From assembly GCF_030913705.1 (NCBI RefSeq), contig NZ_CP133190.1, forward strand, positions 5,419,501 to 5,483,500: DNA of 64,000 nucleotides. The letters run 5' to 3'. Position numbers and translations under genes: made by a program. Shown here in pieces: positions 25,171 to 34,188 of the stretch. Source of the stretch: Anaerocolumna sp. MB42-C2. GTDB taxonomy: Bacteria; Bacillota; Clostridia; Lachnospirales; Lachnospiraceae. The notes under the pieces were generated by a model that saw only the letters and a list, made by a program, of their open reading frames with translations, had not been told where the DNA came from and searched no databases. Positions within the stretch are counted from its first letter, which is position 1. Each line of letters begins with the position of its first letter.

Positions 25171-27453
25171 ATGTCATCTGAAAAAATCAGAGAACTAATT
25201 TCTAAAATGACCCTGGAGGAAAAAGCATCCCTGTGTTCCGGTGCAGACTTCTGGCACACAAAAGCGGTGGAGAGGCTTGGAGTTCCCGCCGTAATGGTAT
25301 CGGATGGGCCGCACGGACTTAGAAAACAGGCGGAAGAGGGAGATCATCTTGGAATCAATGACAGTATTAAGGCAGTATGTTTTCCGGCAGGCTGTGGAAC
25401 AGCTGCATCTTTTAACCGTGAGTTGATTTGTGAGATGGGAGAAACACTGGGCAATGAATGTCAGGCGGAAGGAGTAAGCGTAATTTTAGGACCGGCGGTA
25501 AACATTAAACGTTCTCCTTTATGCGGCAGGAATTTCGAATATTATTCTGAAGATCCTTATGTAGCGACGGAGATGGCAGGTGCATTGATTAAGGGAGTTC
25601 AAAGTAAGAATGTGGGCACCAGTATCAAACATTTTTTGGCGAATAATCAGGAAACAAGAAGAATGTCTTCTTCCTCCGAAGTGGATGAGAGAACTTTACG
25701 GGAAATTTACCTGGCAGCGTTTGAGGGTGCAGTCATCAACGAGAAACCCTGGACTGTTATGTGCTCCTACAACAAAATAAACGGAGTATATGCCGCTGAA
25801 AATGAGACATATTTAACGAAAGTACTCAGAGAAGAATGGGGTTTTGAAGGTTATGTGATGAGTGACTGGGGTGCAGTAAACGCTCGTGTAAGGGATCTTG
25901 CAGCCGGGCTGGATCTGGAGATGCCATCTTCTTTGGGGATTAATGACCGTTTAATTGTAGAAGCTGTGAAACATAATATAATTGAAGAATCGATTGTCGA
26001 CCGTGCCTGTGAAAGAATCCTGAATATAGTTTACCGATATGTGGAAAACCGTGATACAAAGGCTGTATTTAACCGTGAAAAAGATCATGAGAAAGCGAGA
26101 AAAATTGCACAGGAAACGATTGTATTATTAAAAAATGATCAGGTTCTTCCGTTAAATGAGAAAGATGACATTGTATTTATTGGCAAATATGCAAAAGAAC
26201 CGCGTTATCAAGGCGGCGGAAGTTCCCATATCAATAGTTTTAAGGTAACTTCAGCATGGGATGCAGTGTCCGACAAACCAAATGTAACATTTGCACAGGG
26301 ATTTATCGATTATAAAGATGAGATAGATGAAAACCTGATAGAAGAAGCAGTTGCAGCTGCAAAAAAGGCAAAAACAGCTGTTATTTTTGCCGGATTGCCG
26401 GATGCCTTTGAATCAGAGGGATTTGACCGAAGTCACATGAGACTGCCGAACTGCCAGAATGAATTAATTAATAGGATTGCTAAGGTTCAACCCAATACTG
26501 TGGTAGTTCTGCATAACGGCTCCCCTGTGGAGATGCCATGGGTAAACGAGGTAAAAGGTATCATAGAAGCATATCTTAGCGGGCAGGCCGTAGGCGGGGC
26601 TTGTGTGGATATCTTATTTGGTAAGGTTAATCCAAGCGCAAAACTGCCTGAAACTTTCCCACTCAAGTTAGAAGATAATCCATCTTACCTGTTTTATCCC
26701 GGAGAAAAGGACAAAGTGGAATACCGCGAGGGAGTTTTTGTTGGCTACCGTTATTATGATAAGAAGAAAATGGATGTGCTTTATCCCTTTGGATATGGTT
26801 TAAGTTATACGACATTTGCTTATTCCAATCTGACAGTAAGTAAAGAAAAGCTTACGGATAAAGAAAAAGTCAGGGTATTCGTTGATGTTACCAATACCGG
26901 TACTGTAATAGGAAAAGAAGTAGTACAGCTGTATGTTTCTGATTTGGAAAGTACGGTGATACGTCCGGAGAAAGAATTAAAGGAATTTGCCAAAGTAGAA
27001 TTAAAACCCGGCGAAACGAAGACCGTAGTGTTTGAATTAGGAATGAGGGCATTTGCTTACTGGAATACAGGAATACATGATTGGCATGTGGAAACTGGAG
27101 ATTTCAGAATTATGATAGGAAAATCTTCAAGGGATATTGTATGCAGCACGGATATTAGGGTGGAATCTACAATAAAACTTCCATTTGTTTATACCACGGA
27201 TACGACAATCGGAGATTTAATGGAAGACCCTAAAGCTAAAAAATATATCGACGATTTAATGAAAGGCAGCGTATTATTTTCTGCAGAACCGGAAGAATCT
27301 AATTCATCGGCATCAGAAGCCTTATCACAGGATATGCTGATGGCCATGATGAAATACTTGCCTATACGGGGAGTCATAAGCTTTGGAGACGGATCCGTAA
27401 CCATGGAGGACTTGCAGAAAATAGTGGATGAATTAAATAAAAAAGAACAGTAA
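25171..27453 (+). CDS. Glycoside hydrolase family 3 beta-glucosidase type
   Basis: A 760-residue GH3 enzyme with the full domain order: TIM barrel (1-300), alpha/beta sandwich (about 315-520) and fibronectin type III-like domain (about 575-650). The nucleophile Asp232 is in GYVMSDWGAV; SIKHFLANNQETRR is the family substrate-binding block. FAKVELKPGETKTVVFEL marks the FnIII-like domain. A C-terminal extension of about 90 residues (SVLFSAEPEES onward) is longer than usual. There is no signal peptide, so it should hydrolyse imported beta-glucosides or xylosides in the cytoplasm. AAAGGAGTG precedes the ATG. Confidence 0.94.
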   Translation: MSSEKIRELISKMTLEEKASLCSGADFWHTKAVERLGVPAVMVSDGPHGLRKQAEEGDHLGINDSIKAVCFPAGCGTAASFNRELICEMGETLGNECQAEGVSVILGPAVNIKRSPLCGRNFEYYSEDPYVATEMAGALIKGVQSKNVGTSIKHFLANNQETRRMSSSSEVDERTLREIYLAAFEGAVINEKPWTVMCSYNKINGVYAAENETYLTKVLREEWGFEGYVMSDWGAVNARVRDLAAGLDLEMPSSLGINDRLIVEAVKHNIIEESIVDRACERILNIVYRYVENRDTKAVFNREKDHEKARKIAQETIVLLKNDQVLPLNEKDDIVFIGKYAKEPRYQGGGSSHINSFKVTSAWDAVSDKPNVTFAQGFIDYKDEIDENLIEEAVAAAKKAKTAVIFAGLPDAFESEGFDRSHMRLPNCQNELINRIAKVQPNTVVVLHNGSPVEMPWVNEVKGIIEAYLSGQAVGGACVDILFGKVNPSAKLPETFPLKLEDNPSYLFYPGEKDKVEYREGVFVGYRYYDKKKMDVLYPFGYGLSYTTFAYSNLTVSKEKLTDKEKVRVFVDVTNTGTVIGKEVVQLYVSDLESTVIRPEKELKEFAKVELKPGETKTVVFELGMRAFAYWNTGIHDWHVETGDFRIMIGKSSRDIVCSTDIRVESTIKLPFVYTTDTTIGDLMEDPKAKKYIDDLMKGSVLFSAEPEESNSSASEALSQDMLMAMMKYLPIRGVISFGDGSVTMEDLQKIVDELNKKEQ

Positions 27454-27467
27454 TTTATGATGATTAT

Positions 27468-27518
27468 AAGGGAAGGTTATAAGCTATAGGTAACTAGCTA
27501 TAGTTTATAACTTCCCTT
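27468..27518. repeat. Inverted repeat after the GH3 gene
   Basis: AAGGGAAGGTTATAAGCTATAG and CTATAGTTTATAACTTCCCTT form a long imperfect stem with a short loop. No U-run follows, so it may be a weak terminator or an mRNA 3'-end stabiliser for the GH3 transcript. Confidence 0.6.
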
Positions 27519-27535
27519 GATTGTTGAATGCAATA

Positions 27536-27570
27536 TGAGTGAATAATAATCATTGACAATCAATCACTCA
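27536..27570 (+). promoter_or_regulatory. Probable TetR operator upstream of its own gene
   Basis: Outer arms TGAGTGA (27536-27542) and TCACTCA (27564-27570) are perfectly inverted, with ATTGA-CAA-TCAAT inside. A similar block, TGAGTGAACA...TCAATGAC...AATCAAT, lies at 28268-28305 ahead of the dehydrogenase gene, which suggests that both genes answer to the same TetR protein. Confidence 0.55.
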
Positions 27571-27638
27571 AGGATTATACTTAAAGAAATAAAAGATTTA
27601 AATTTAAAATTATTAATTTTAAATCAAAAGGAGGAAAG

Positions 27639-28202
27639 ATGAGAGTTTCGAAGGAACCTGAAGTAAGAAAACAGGAAATACTGGACACCGCTATGAAACT
27701 ATTTGCTGAAAAAGGATATGAAGTTACAACTATGACAGATATTGCGAAAGCTGTGGGAGTAGTTTCAGGACTGTGTTATAAGTATTTCAGCTCAAAATAT
27801 GAACTTTATCAAGCGGCACTAAAAGAATATGTAAAAGAATATTCGGAACCAATTATAGCTATATTAGACAGTGAAGAAGAGTCATTTGAGGCTTACATGG
27901 TAAAAATAAAAGAATATTTCATTAAAACGGATGGGAAAGAAAAATATCATGACTTCTTTCACAAAAGAGGAAATGAAATGTTTAATATACAATTAAGTAT
28001 GAGTATGTGTGAAAATGCGAGGCCCCATATGGAGCAGTTTTTGTTAAGACTGAAGCAGAAAGGTTTTATTAGAGTAAAAGATTATAAAGTAAGTGCTGCT
28101 TTTATTTTGTATGGTGAAATACCGATATTAAATGATGAGAACTTAACTTCAGCTGAAAAAGCTGATAATGTAATTGAAATAATGAAAAAGATAATAATGT
28201 AA
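27639..28202 (+). CDS. TetR/AcrR-family transcriptional regulator
   Basis: A 187-residue TetR protein. The helix-turn-helix is at about 10-55 (ILDTAMKLFAEKGYEVTTM, then GVVSGLCYKYFSSKYELYQ). The remainder is the helical effector domain. AGGAGG precedes the ATG. It is followed after a hairpin-bearing gap by a short-chain dehydrogenase on the same strand, and related inverted sequences precede both genes. It likely represses itself and the dehydrogenase. Ligand unknown. Confidence 0.9.
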   Translation: MRVSKEPEVRKQEILDTAMKLFAEKGYEVTTMTDIAKAVGVVSGLCYKYFSSKYELYQAALKEYVKEYSEPIIAILDSEEESFEAYMVKIKEYFIKTDGKEKYHDFFHKRGNEMFNIQLSMSMCENARPHMEQFLLRLKQKGFIRVKDYKVSAAFILYGEIPILNDENLTSAEKADNVIEIMKKIIM

Positions 28203-28230
28203 GTAATAAAATAAGTAATAAAGAAGATTG

Positions 28231-28260
28231 CAAATTAAATTATTTTGCAGTCTTTCATTT
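28231..28260 (+). terminator. Weak terminator after the TetR gene
   Basis: AGATTGCAAA pairs with TTTGCAGTCTTT around an AT-rich loop, and a T-rich stretch follows. It would separate the TetR transcript from that of the next gene. Confidence 0.45.
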
Positions 28261-28267
28261 TGAACAA

Positions 28268-28357
28268 TGAGTGAACAAAAGTCAATGACGAACAATCAAT
28301 CAATCAAGAAGTATTTGTCAAGACGCTGTCCAAAAATCAAGCCGGACGGCTTGATTT
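28268..28357 (+). promoter_or_regulatory. Regulatory region of the dehydrogenase gene: TetR-like site and 10-bp hairpin
   Basis: 28268-28305 resembles the operator in front of the TetR gene (TGAGTGAAYA, TCAATGAC, AATCAAT). After it, AAATCAAGCC-GGAC-GGCTTGATTT (28334-28357) is a perfect 10-bp stem with a 4-base loop but no U-tract. It could be a second operator or a leader hairpin. Confidence 0.45.
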
Positions 28358-28434
28358 CCCCGACGTTAGTGGCTTGTAAAAAGTATAGACACTCAAACCT
28401 AAAGATTAAGATCTAAAGTGAAAGGAATTTTATT

Positions 28435-29220
28435 ATGAAAGGAAAAGTATTAATAACAGGAGCAACAAGTGGCTTAGGTTTGGCATATGCCATGGAATAT
28501 GCTAAAAGAGGTTATGATTTAATAGTAACCGGAAGAAGAAAAGAAAAGTTAGAAAAAAATGCAGAAGAAATCATGGCACAGACAGGTGTTCATATTAAAA
28601 TTATTATTGTTGAATTATCCAATCAAAAAGGTCTTGACTATTTATTAAACGAAATCCGTGAGGAAAGCATCGAAGTTTTAATTAATAATGCCGGTTATGG
28701 TCTGCGGCCGGTATTCTCCGATTTATCAAAAGAAGAAATGGAGGGACTGCTCTTTTTACAGACTAACGTAGTTGTATCCTTGACGCATTTCATATTAAAA
28801 GGTATGTTAAGCAGAAATAATGGTACTATTATTAATGTTTCCAGTGAAAGTGCATTTGCGGTAATGCCCCATAATGTTTTATATGCCGCGACAAAGACCT
28901 TTTTATTAACCTTTACGGAAGGATTATATATGGAACTTGCAGATACCAACATACAGATACAAGTAATTTGTCCGGGTTTTATAGATAGTGATTTTCATGA
29001 AAGTGCGGGTATGAAAGTAAATAAGCAGAGAAAAGGAATTATGAAGTTTACATCTCCTGAAAAAATCGTATCGGTCTCTATGAGGGATTTAGACAGGAAA
29101 AGAATTGTATCGGAGACTTCCTTTGATGTAAAAGTATTTCATTTCCTGTCAAGAGTTTTACCAAGAAAAATATTTTACAGGATGGCGATTTCATTTGCAA
29201 AAAAAATAAAAAGAAGTTAA
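28435..29220 (+). CDS. Short-chain dehydrogenase/reductase
   Basis: A 261-residue classical SDR. The NAD(P) loop TGATSGLGLAYAMEYAKRG is at about 8-26, with basic RRKEKLEKN afterwards suggesting NADP preference. The structural motif is INNAGYG. The catalytic residues are Ser in INVSSESAF and Tyr-Lys in LYAATKTF, where the usual YxxxK reads YAATK. Cytoplasmic, substrate unknown; the later part (VICPGFIDSDFHESAG) is typical of DltE/YqjQ-like members. Probably controlled by the adjacent TetR protein. Confidence 0.92.
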   Translation: MKGKVLITGATSGLGLAYAMEYAKRGYDLIVTGRRKEKLEKNAEEIMAQTGVHIKIIIVELSNQKGLDYLLNEIREESIEVLINNAGYGLRPVFSDLSKEEMEGLLFLQTNVVVSLTHFILKGMLSRNNGTIINVSSESAFAVMPHNVLYAATKTFLLTFTEGLYMELADTNIQIQVICPGFIDSDFHESAGMKVNKQRKGIMKFTSPEKIVSVSMRDLDRKRIVSETSFDVKVFHFLSRVLPRKIFYRMAISFAKKIKRS

Positions 29221-29357
29221 TATATCTTTAATAAAAAAACAAGGTTTATCTTTAAGTTACGAAGTTTCTTAATAGGGGTGGTAAAATTTATAAAAAGACA
29301 TCCGGAGAGAGTATAGAAACAACTGAAAGAAATTACTTGAATTAAGGAGTTGCTAGT

Positions 29358-30314
29358 ATGAAATTTTATTTTGCGCCTATGGAAGGCTTGACCGGATATA
29401 TCTATCGAAATGCCCATAAAGAATATTTTGGTAATATAGATAAATACTTTTCACCTTTTATTGTACCAAATCAGAACGATAAATTTAAAAGCAGGGAAAT
29501 CAAAGACATATTACCTGAGAATAATCAAAACCTGGTTTTAGTACCGCAGATTTTAACCAATAAAGCCCGGGATTTTATTAATACCTCTAAGAAAATAAAA
29601 GAATTGGGTTATAATGAAATTAATTTAAATCTGGGATGTCCTTCCGGCACAGTTGTTTCGAAAGGCAAGGGCGCCGGCTTTCTTGCTAAAAAAGATGAAT
29701 TAAACAAATTTCTAGACGAAATATTTTCCTGCTCCATAACAAAGATCTCGGTGAAAACTAGAATTGGTAAAGACAATCCGGATGAGTTTTATGAATTGAT
29801 AGAAATTTTTAATCAATATTCTATGGAAGAGCTTATCATCCATCCCAGAGTACAGACTGATTTTTATAAAAATAAACCTAATCTTAAAATATTTAAAGAT
29901 GCTGTAAACTTAAGTAAAAACCCGCTGTGTTATAACGGTAATTTATTTACTGTAAGCGATTTTAAGGCATTTGCCCATGATTTTCCTGATATTGATACTT
30001 TTATGTTGGGAAGAGGGTTATTAGTAAACCCCGGATTAACCGGCAAAATTACCGGTAAAGGCAGACTGGATAAAGAAATTCTTAAAGATTTCCACGATAA
30101 AATCTATAGTGATTATAAAAGTATGCTTTTTGGAGACAGGAATGTCTTGTTTAAAATGAAAGAAATTTGGTTTTACCTGATTACAATGTTTACGAATAAC
30201 GTTAAATACGCTAAAAAAATAAAAAAATCCGAAAAGCTACAGGATTATGAGGAGGTTGTTTCAAAGCTGTTCAGAGAGCAGGATATTTTAGAAGAGTATA
30301 AGGTGGAACTTTAA
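29358..30314 (+). CDS. tRNA-dihydrouridine synthase family protein
   Basis: A 318-residue FMN-dependent Dus enzyme that reduces uridines in tRNA D-loops. N-terminal MKFYFAPMEGLTGYIYRNAH is the FMN site. LNLGCPSGTVVSKGKGAGFL contains the catalytic cysteine (about Cys94). KTRIG, IIHPR (the usual VHGR position is shifted to HPR) and FMLGRGLLVNP follow. It lacks the C-terminal extension of DusB, and resembles the short Firmicute homologues. AAGGAG precedes the ATG, and a strong terminator follows. Confidence 0.92.
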   Translation: MKFYFAPMEGLTGYIYRNAHKEYFGNIDKYFSPFIVPNQNDKFKSREIKDILPENNQNLVLVPQILTNKARDFINTSKKIKELGYNEINLNLGCPSGTVVSKGKGAGFLAKKDELNKFLDEIFSCSITKISVKTRIGKDNPDEFYELIEIFNQYSMEELIIHPRVQTDFYKNKPNLKIFKDAVNLSKNPLCYNGNLFTVSDFKAFAHDFPDIDTFMLGRGLLVNPGLTGKITGKGRLDKEILKDFHDKIYSDYKSMLFGDRNVLFKMKEIWFYLITMFTNNVKYAKKIKKSEKLQDYEEVVSKLFREQDILEEYKVEL

Positions 30315-30336
30315 GGTTATGTATAATAATATTAGG

Positions 30337-30376
30337 GAATCTGATTTGCATTATTGTTGATCAGATTCTTTTTTTT
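30337..30376 (+). terminator. Strong intrinsic terminator after the Dus gene
   Basis: GAATCTGAT pairs perfectly with ATCAGATTC and is followed by seven or more T residues, 22 bases after the stop codon. The rest of the 315-base gap to the next gene is very AT-rich and must contain the promoter of the YesN-like gene, which I could not place with confidence. Confidence 0.9.
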
Positions 30377-30630
30377 GCCTTATTATAGGATTTAGCGTAC
30401 AATCTCGTACCTAAAAAACTTCGGCATCTGATTTGATACCCAAATTACAATCCAATTTTTTAGAATGGTGATAATATATATTTTTTTAATAATACTTGCT
30501 ATTCAATTATTCAATATATATAATGTTATGGAAAAATAGCCAATATTCAATGTTAAATGTAAATAATAAGTAATTTGTAAATGAGATTTTATTTACAATC
30601 AGGAGAAAGGGTTTTTGAAGGTGATTTTTT

Positions 30631-32235
30631 ATGATGAATGAGGCACAATTACGAATTGTAGTAGCAGATGATGAAACAATGCAGCGTAATGTACTGACAG
30701 AAATTATCCATAAACTATATCCGTTCTTTGAGGTCATCTCATGCAGCAATGGGAAAGAAGTATATGACATTTTGACGAATAAACCTGTGGATATCGTATT
30801 GACGGATATTCGAATGCCGGTTATGGGTGGGATGGAGTTGATTAAAAAGGTTTATAATGAATTTCCCCGAACGAAAATAATATTAATCAGTGCTTATCAG
30901 GAATTTGAATATGCCCAGAATGCAATAAAATATAAGGTCGTTGAATATCTGATAAAACCTTTTCGTGTATCTGAGGTGCAAAAGCTTTTGCAAAAGGTTC
31001 AAATGGAGATTCAAAAGGAATCTGAAAATGAAAAAAGCTTAAATCAATATCAGCTTTTAGCAAATGAAGTTAAAAAACGGGAAGAACAAAAAATTTTGCA
31101 GGATGTTTTAGAGGGAAATACAGATATCATAAAATCAAAGCAAGAGAAATATCTCATATTACAGGAATTCGGTACTGTCGCTCTTATCAGGTGGAGAGGG
31201 GAAACTGCAGATTTAAATAACTATCCAAACCAACTAACCAGGCAGCAGCAATGCACTTTAATGGAGCATATATCATTTTTATTTCCTCATATGTTTTTAA
31301 TTCCCCAGCCAAATGATTTTGAGAAATCAGTACATAAGGCAGCTTTATTGCTCCCAAAAGAAACAGCCATGGAAGTATCTCAAAAGTTGGAATATTGCCT
31401 GAAACAATTACGACAAAACAATATTATTTTCTGGGCAGGGTTATCTAATACAAAGCTAAATCTGGCAGCATCGGCAGCAGAAGCTTTGACGCAAGCGGAG
31501 GAGATGCTGGCATTTTACTTCTATGAAACCGGAGGAGGGGTTTTTTCTTTTGATAAGATGCATACCATTATGGACATTCCGACGAAATCCACAGTTTCTT
31601 TCGAAAATCAACTGCATCGAGCAATACGGGGTTCCGATATTAAGCAAGTATACAATATTATAGACGATATGAAAAAAGCATTGTCAAATGAAACCAGATG
31701 TTACCCCAACAAAATTAAGCACAGAGTGTCTTCTATGATTGTTTTGATTTTAAAAGAATTAGAAAATAAAATGATACAGGAGCAGTATGATCAGTTATTA
31801 AACAGGTCCTATCAGATGTATGCGGAATGTGATTCCTTTGATAAGCTGTTTGAAATCTCAAAACAGTTATTGGAACAGGCAGTACAGTACTCTATGCAGA
31901 ATACGATTCACGCGGACGTGGTGGAAGAATGTATCACGTATATTAAATCTCACCTGGACAGTGACTTGTCACTGCAAAAGGTAGCGGAATATATACATTT
32001 CCACCCCAATTATCTGTCCGGAAAATTAAAAGAAAAAGTGGGACTGCCCTACAGTGTTTTTGTCTTAAAATTAAGAATGGAATTAGCATCCAGCTTATTA
32101 ATGGATACCAATGATAAAATACAGGATATCTCTTTACGATGCGGTTTTAATGACAGCAATTATTTCAACAGGATGTTTCGAAGGGAATATCATATTTCAC
32201 CGGAACAATACAGAAAGGCTCATAAAAAATGGTAA
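30631..32235 (+). CDS. YesN-like response regulator with AraC DNA-binding domain
   Basis: A 534-residue regulator. The receiver domain (about 8-125) has the DD pair in VVADDETMQ and the phosphorylated Asp in VDIVLTDIRMPVMGG. A long, poorly conserved middle part with helical stretches follows. The C-terminal 100 residues are an AraC double helix-turn-helix (ADVVEECITYIKSHLDSDLS ... CGFNDSNYFNRMFRREYHISPEQYRK). It overlaps the kinase gene by 7 bases. Such pairs sense extracellular or periplasmic sugar and activate an adjacent ABC importer, here the genes at 34.2-37.4 kb. Confidence 0.94.
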   Translation: MMNEAQLRIVVADDETMQRNVLTEIIHKLYPFFEVISCSNGKEVYDILTNKPVDIVLTDIRMPVMGGMELIKKVYNEFPRTKIILISAYQEFEYAQNAIKYKVVEYLIKPFRVSEVQKLLQKVQMEIQKESENEKSLNQYQLLANEVKKREEQKILQDVLEGNTDIIKSKQEKYLILQEFGTVALIRWRGETADLNNYPNQLTRQQQCTLMEHISFLFPHMFLIPQPNDFEKSVHKAALLLPKETAMEVSQKLEYCLKQLRQNNIIFWAGLSNTKLNLAASAAEALTQAEEMLAFYFYETGGGVFSFDKMHTIMDIPTKSTVSFENQLHRAIRGSDIKQVYNIIDDMKKALSNETRCYPNKIKHRVSSMIVLILKELENKMIQEQYDQLLNRSYQMYAECDSFDKLFEISKQLLEQAVQYSMQNTIHADVVEECITYIKSHLDSDLSLQKVAEYIHFHPNYLSGKLKEKVGLPYSVFVLKLRMELASSLLMDTNDKIQDISLRCGFNDSNYFNRMFRREYHISPEQYRKAHKKW

Positions 32236-34049
32236 AAAAACTTATGGAACGGATTTTGTACATGAGCCTGCGTACCAAACTGGGAATTATATTAGCTGCT
32301 TTCGCAGTTATTCCTTCTTTTGTCATATACAGTCAGGTAATGAAAACATATGAGAATGATATGGTGAAAGCAGCCTCACGGAATGTACAGTCCATCGTAA
32401 AAACAAATAATAATCTGATTAATACTACACTGAACCGTATTGAGGAAGTATCCTATTTGCTTTTAAATAATAAAGACTGCTATGATTGTTTTTCTAATAT
32501 AGGCAAGTTCACGGTCAGTGATTACTTAAAAGAAGAACGGGTTATATCTGACGTATTAGGAAAGCAGTTTACAGCAAATGATACCGTATATGCGAAATAT
32601 TTGTATACTTCAAAATGGATATTCGAAGCAAATAAAACATCTATGAAACCAACAATAGGAGAAATTAAACGATTTAAACTCGATGAAAAAGCTGCAAAAG
32701 CCGGGGGACAGGCATACTGGATAACAGGTTATGATTATGGTAAATGGTTTCAGACGGAATATTTAGGTAAAAAAAATGGTTACGAATATCAATACCCCAT
32801 TACAATGGTCAGACAGATGAATTTTCAATATCTGCAAAACGGTAAGTTGTATGCAATGAAAGGAAATCAGGAACGACCTGTTTTAATAATACAAGTATTG
32901 GAAAGTACACTGGCTTCTCTTTATGAATCCAGTGTAAATTATAAAGGCAGTATCTATGCGGTTGCCAATGAGGAGGGGAAGATTATATCCTCAGATAATA
33001 AATTGTTTCCTATAACGGAACTAGTTCCTGATAACATTCTCAAATTAAAACCATCTTCAGGGTATACTTCCTATTGGATGAAAGGTGTTAAGTATTTATT
33101 GTGTTATGATACCTTAGAAGAAAGAAATTGGTTTTCTTTTTGCCTAATTCCAATGACGGAAGTGGTTCAGACCACAAAAGAGCAGATGCAGAGTTCTCAA
33201 ATGTGGCTGACTGTAATTTTACTTGTTTTATCAGTTATTATTGCAGCACTTTTATCTTTAACAATCAGCAAACCCATAGAGATACTTACGAAAGCGGCAA
33301 AACGGGTTGCAACAGGAGATTTTAGTGCGGATACACCGGTTCCAAGAGGTAAAGATTTTAAAATCCTTACGCAGAGTTTTAATCATATGGAAACAGAAAT
33401 TACAAGGTTAATTAATGAAAATTATAAAATATCATTAAGAGAGAAAGATACGCAGATCATGGCTCTGACCATGCAGATAAATCCTCACTTCCTGTATAAC
33501 ACATTAAATACAATAAATATGATGGCTATTATGAATGCGGATTATGAAACTTCAGATTTAATTGTAAGTTTATCTGAAATGCTACATTATTCATTTAAAA
33601 ATACATATGAGAAAATACCTCTTTCCGATGAAATTCAATGGACAATAAATTATATTAATATAATGTCTAAGAGATTTGAGGGAGTTTTTGAGACAAAGCT
33701 AGAGATTCCGGATGATTTGCTGCTTTATAAAGTTCCAAAGTTCTTCCTGCAGCCCATTGTTGAAAATGCAATCCTTCATGGATTTGAAGAAATGACTAAC
33801 GGAGGGATACTTTGTCTGTCCGCCAAAAAACAGGGAGAAAAAATTATTTTTACAGTTTCAGATAACGGCAAAGGTATGGTTGATCTAAATTTTAAAGATA
33901 TAACGGTAAAAAATCAGCAGGGAAGAATCGGGTTACCTAATGTATACCGCCGTTTATCCCTTATATATGGAGCAGACTATTCCATTGACATAAAATCGGA
34001 ACCGGGACTTGGTACTGCTTTTAAGCTGATAATTCCCTGCCAGGATTAA
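32229..34049 (+). CDS. YesM-like sensor histidine kinase
   Basis: A 606-residue membrane kinase. There are two membrane helices (about 16-38 and 322-345) around an extracytoplasmic sensor of about 285 residues, then a HAMP segment (LTISKPIEILTKAAKRV). The His_kinase motif is MQINPHFLYNTLNTIN, with the phosphorylated His. The ATPase domain has VENAILHGFE and DNGKGMVDLN and ends in GLGTAFKLIIP. It is coupled to the response regulator by overlapping genes. Its ligand is probably the sugar handled by the downstream transporter or a surface glycan fragment. Confidence 0.94.
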   Translation: MVKKLMERILYMSLRTKLGIILAAFAVIPSFVIYSQVMKTYENDMVKAASRNVQSIVKTNNNLINTTLNRIEEVSYLLLNNKDCYDCFSNIGKFTVSDYLKEERVISDVLGKQFTANDTVYAKYLYTSKWIFEANKTSMKPTIGEIKRFKLDEKAAKAGGQAYWITGYDYGKWFQTEYLGKKNGYEYQYPITMVRQMNFQYLQNGKLYAMKGNQERPVLIIQVLESTLASLYESSVNYKGSIYAVANEEGKIISSDNKLFPITELVPDNILKLKPSSGYTSYWMKGVKYLLCYDTLEERNWFSFCLIPMTEVVQTTKEQMQSSQMWLTVILLVLSVIIAALLSLTISKPIEILTKAAKRVATGDFSADTPVPRGKDFKILTQSFNHMETEITRLINENYKISLREKDTQIMALTMQINPHFLYNTLNTINMMAIMNADYETSDLIVSLSEMLHYSFKNTYEKIPLSDEIQWTINYINIMSKRFEGVFETKLEIPDDLLLYKVPKFFLQPIVENAILHGFEEMTNGGILCLSAKKQGEKIIFTVSDNGKGMVDLNFKDITVKNQQGRIGLPNVYRRLSLIYGADYSIDIKSEPGLGTAFKLIIPCQD

Positions 34050-34188
34050 ATTATTAAAAAGAACTTTGATTTGTACTATTATATTAGAATCCTCATATAG
34101 AAGACTTCATAACCTTATGATAAACTTTGATTGTTAGGTTAATAAGACGTCTGTTAGCTTGATATGAATGACTGAAAGGAGATATTTT

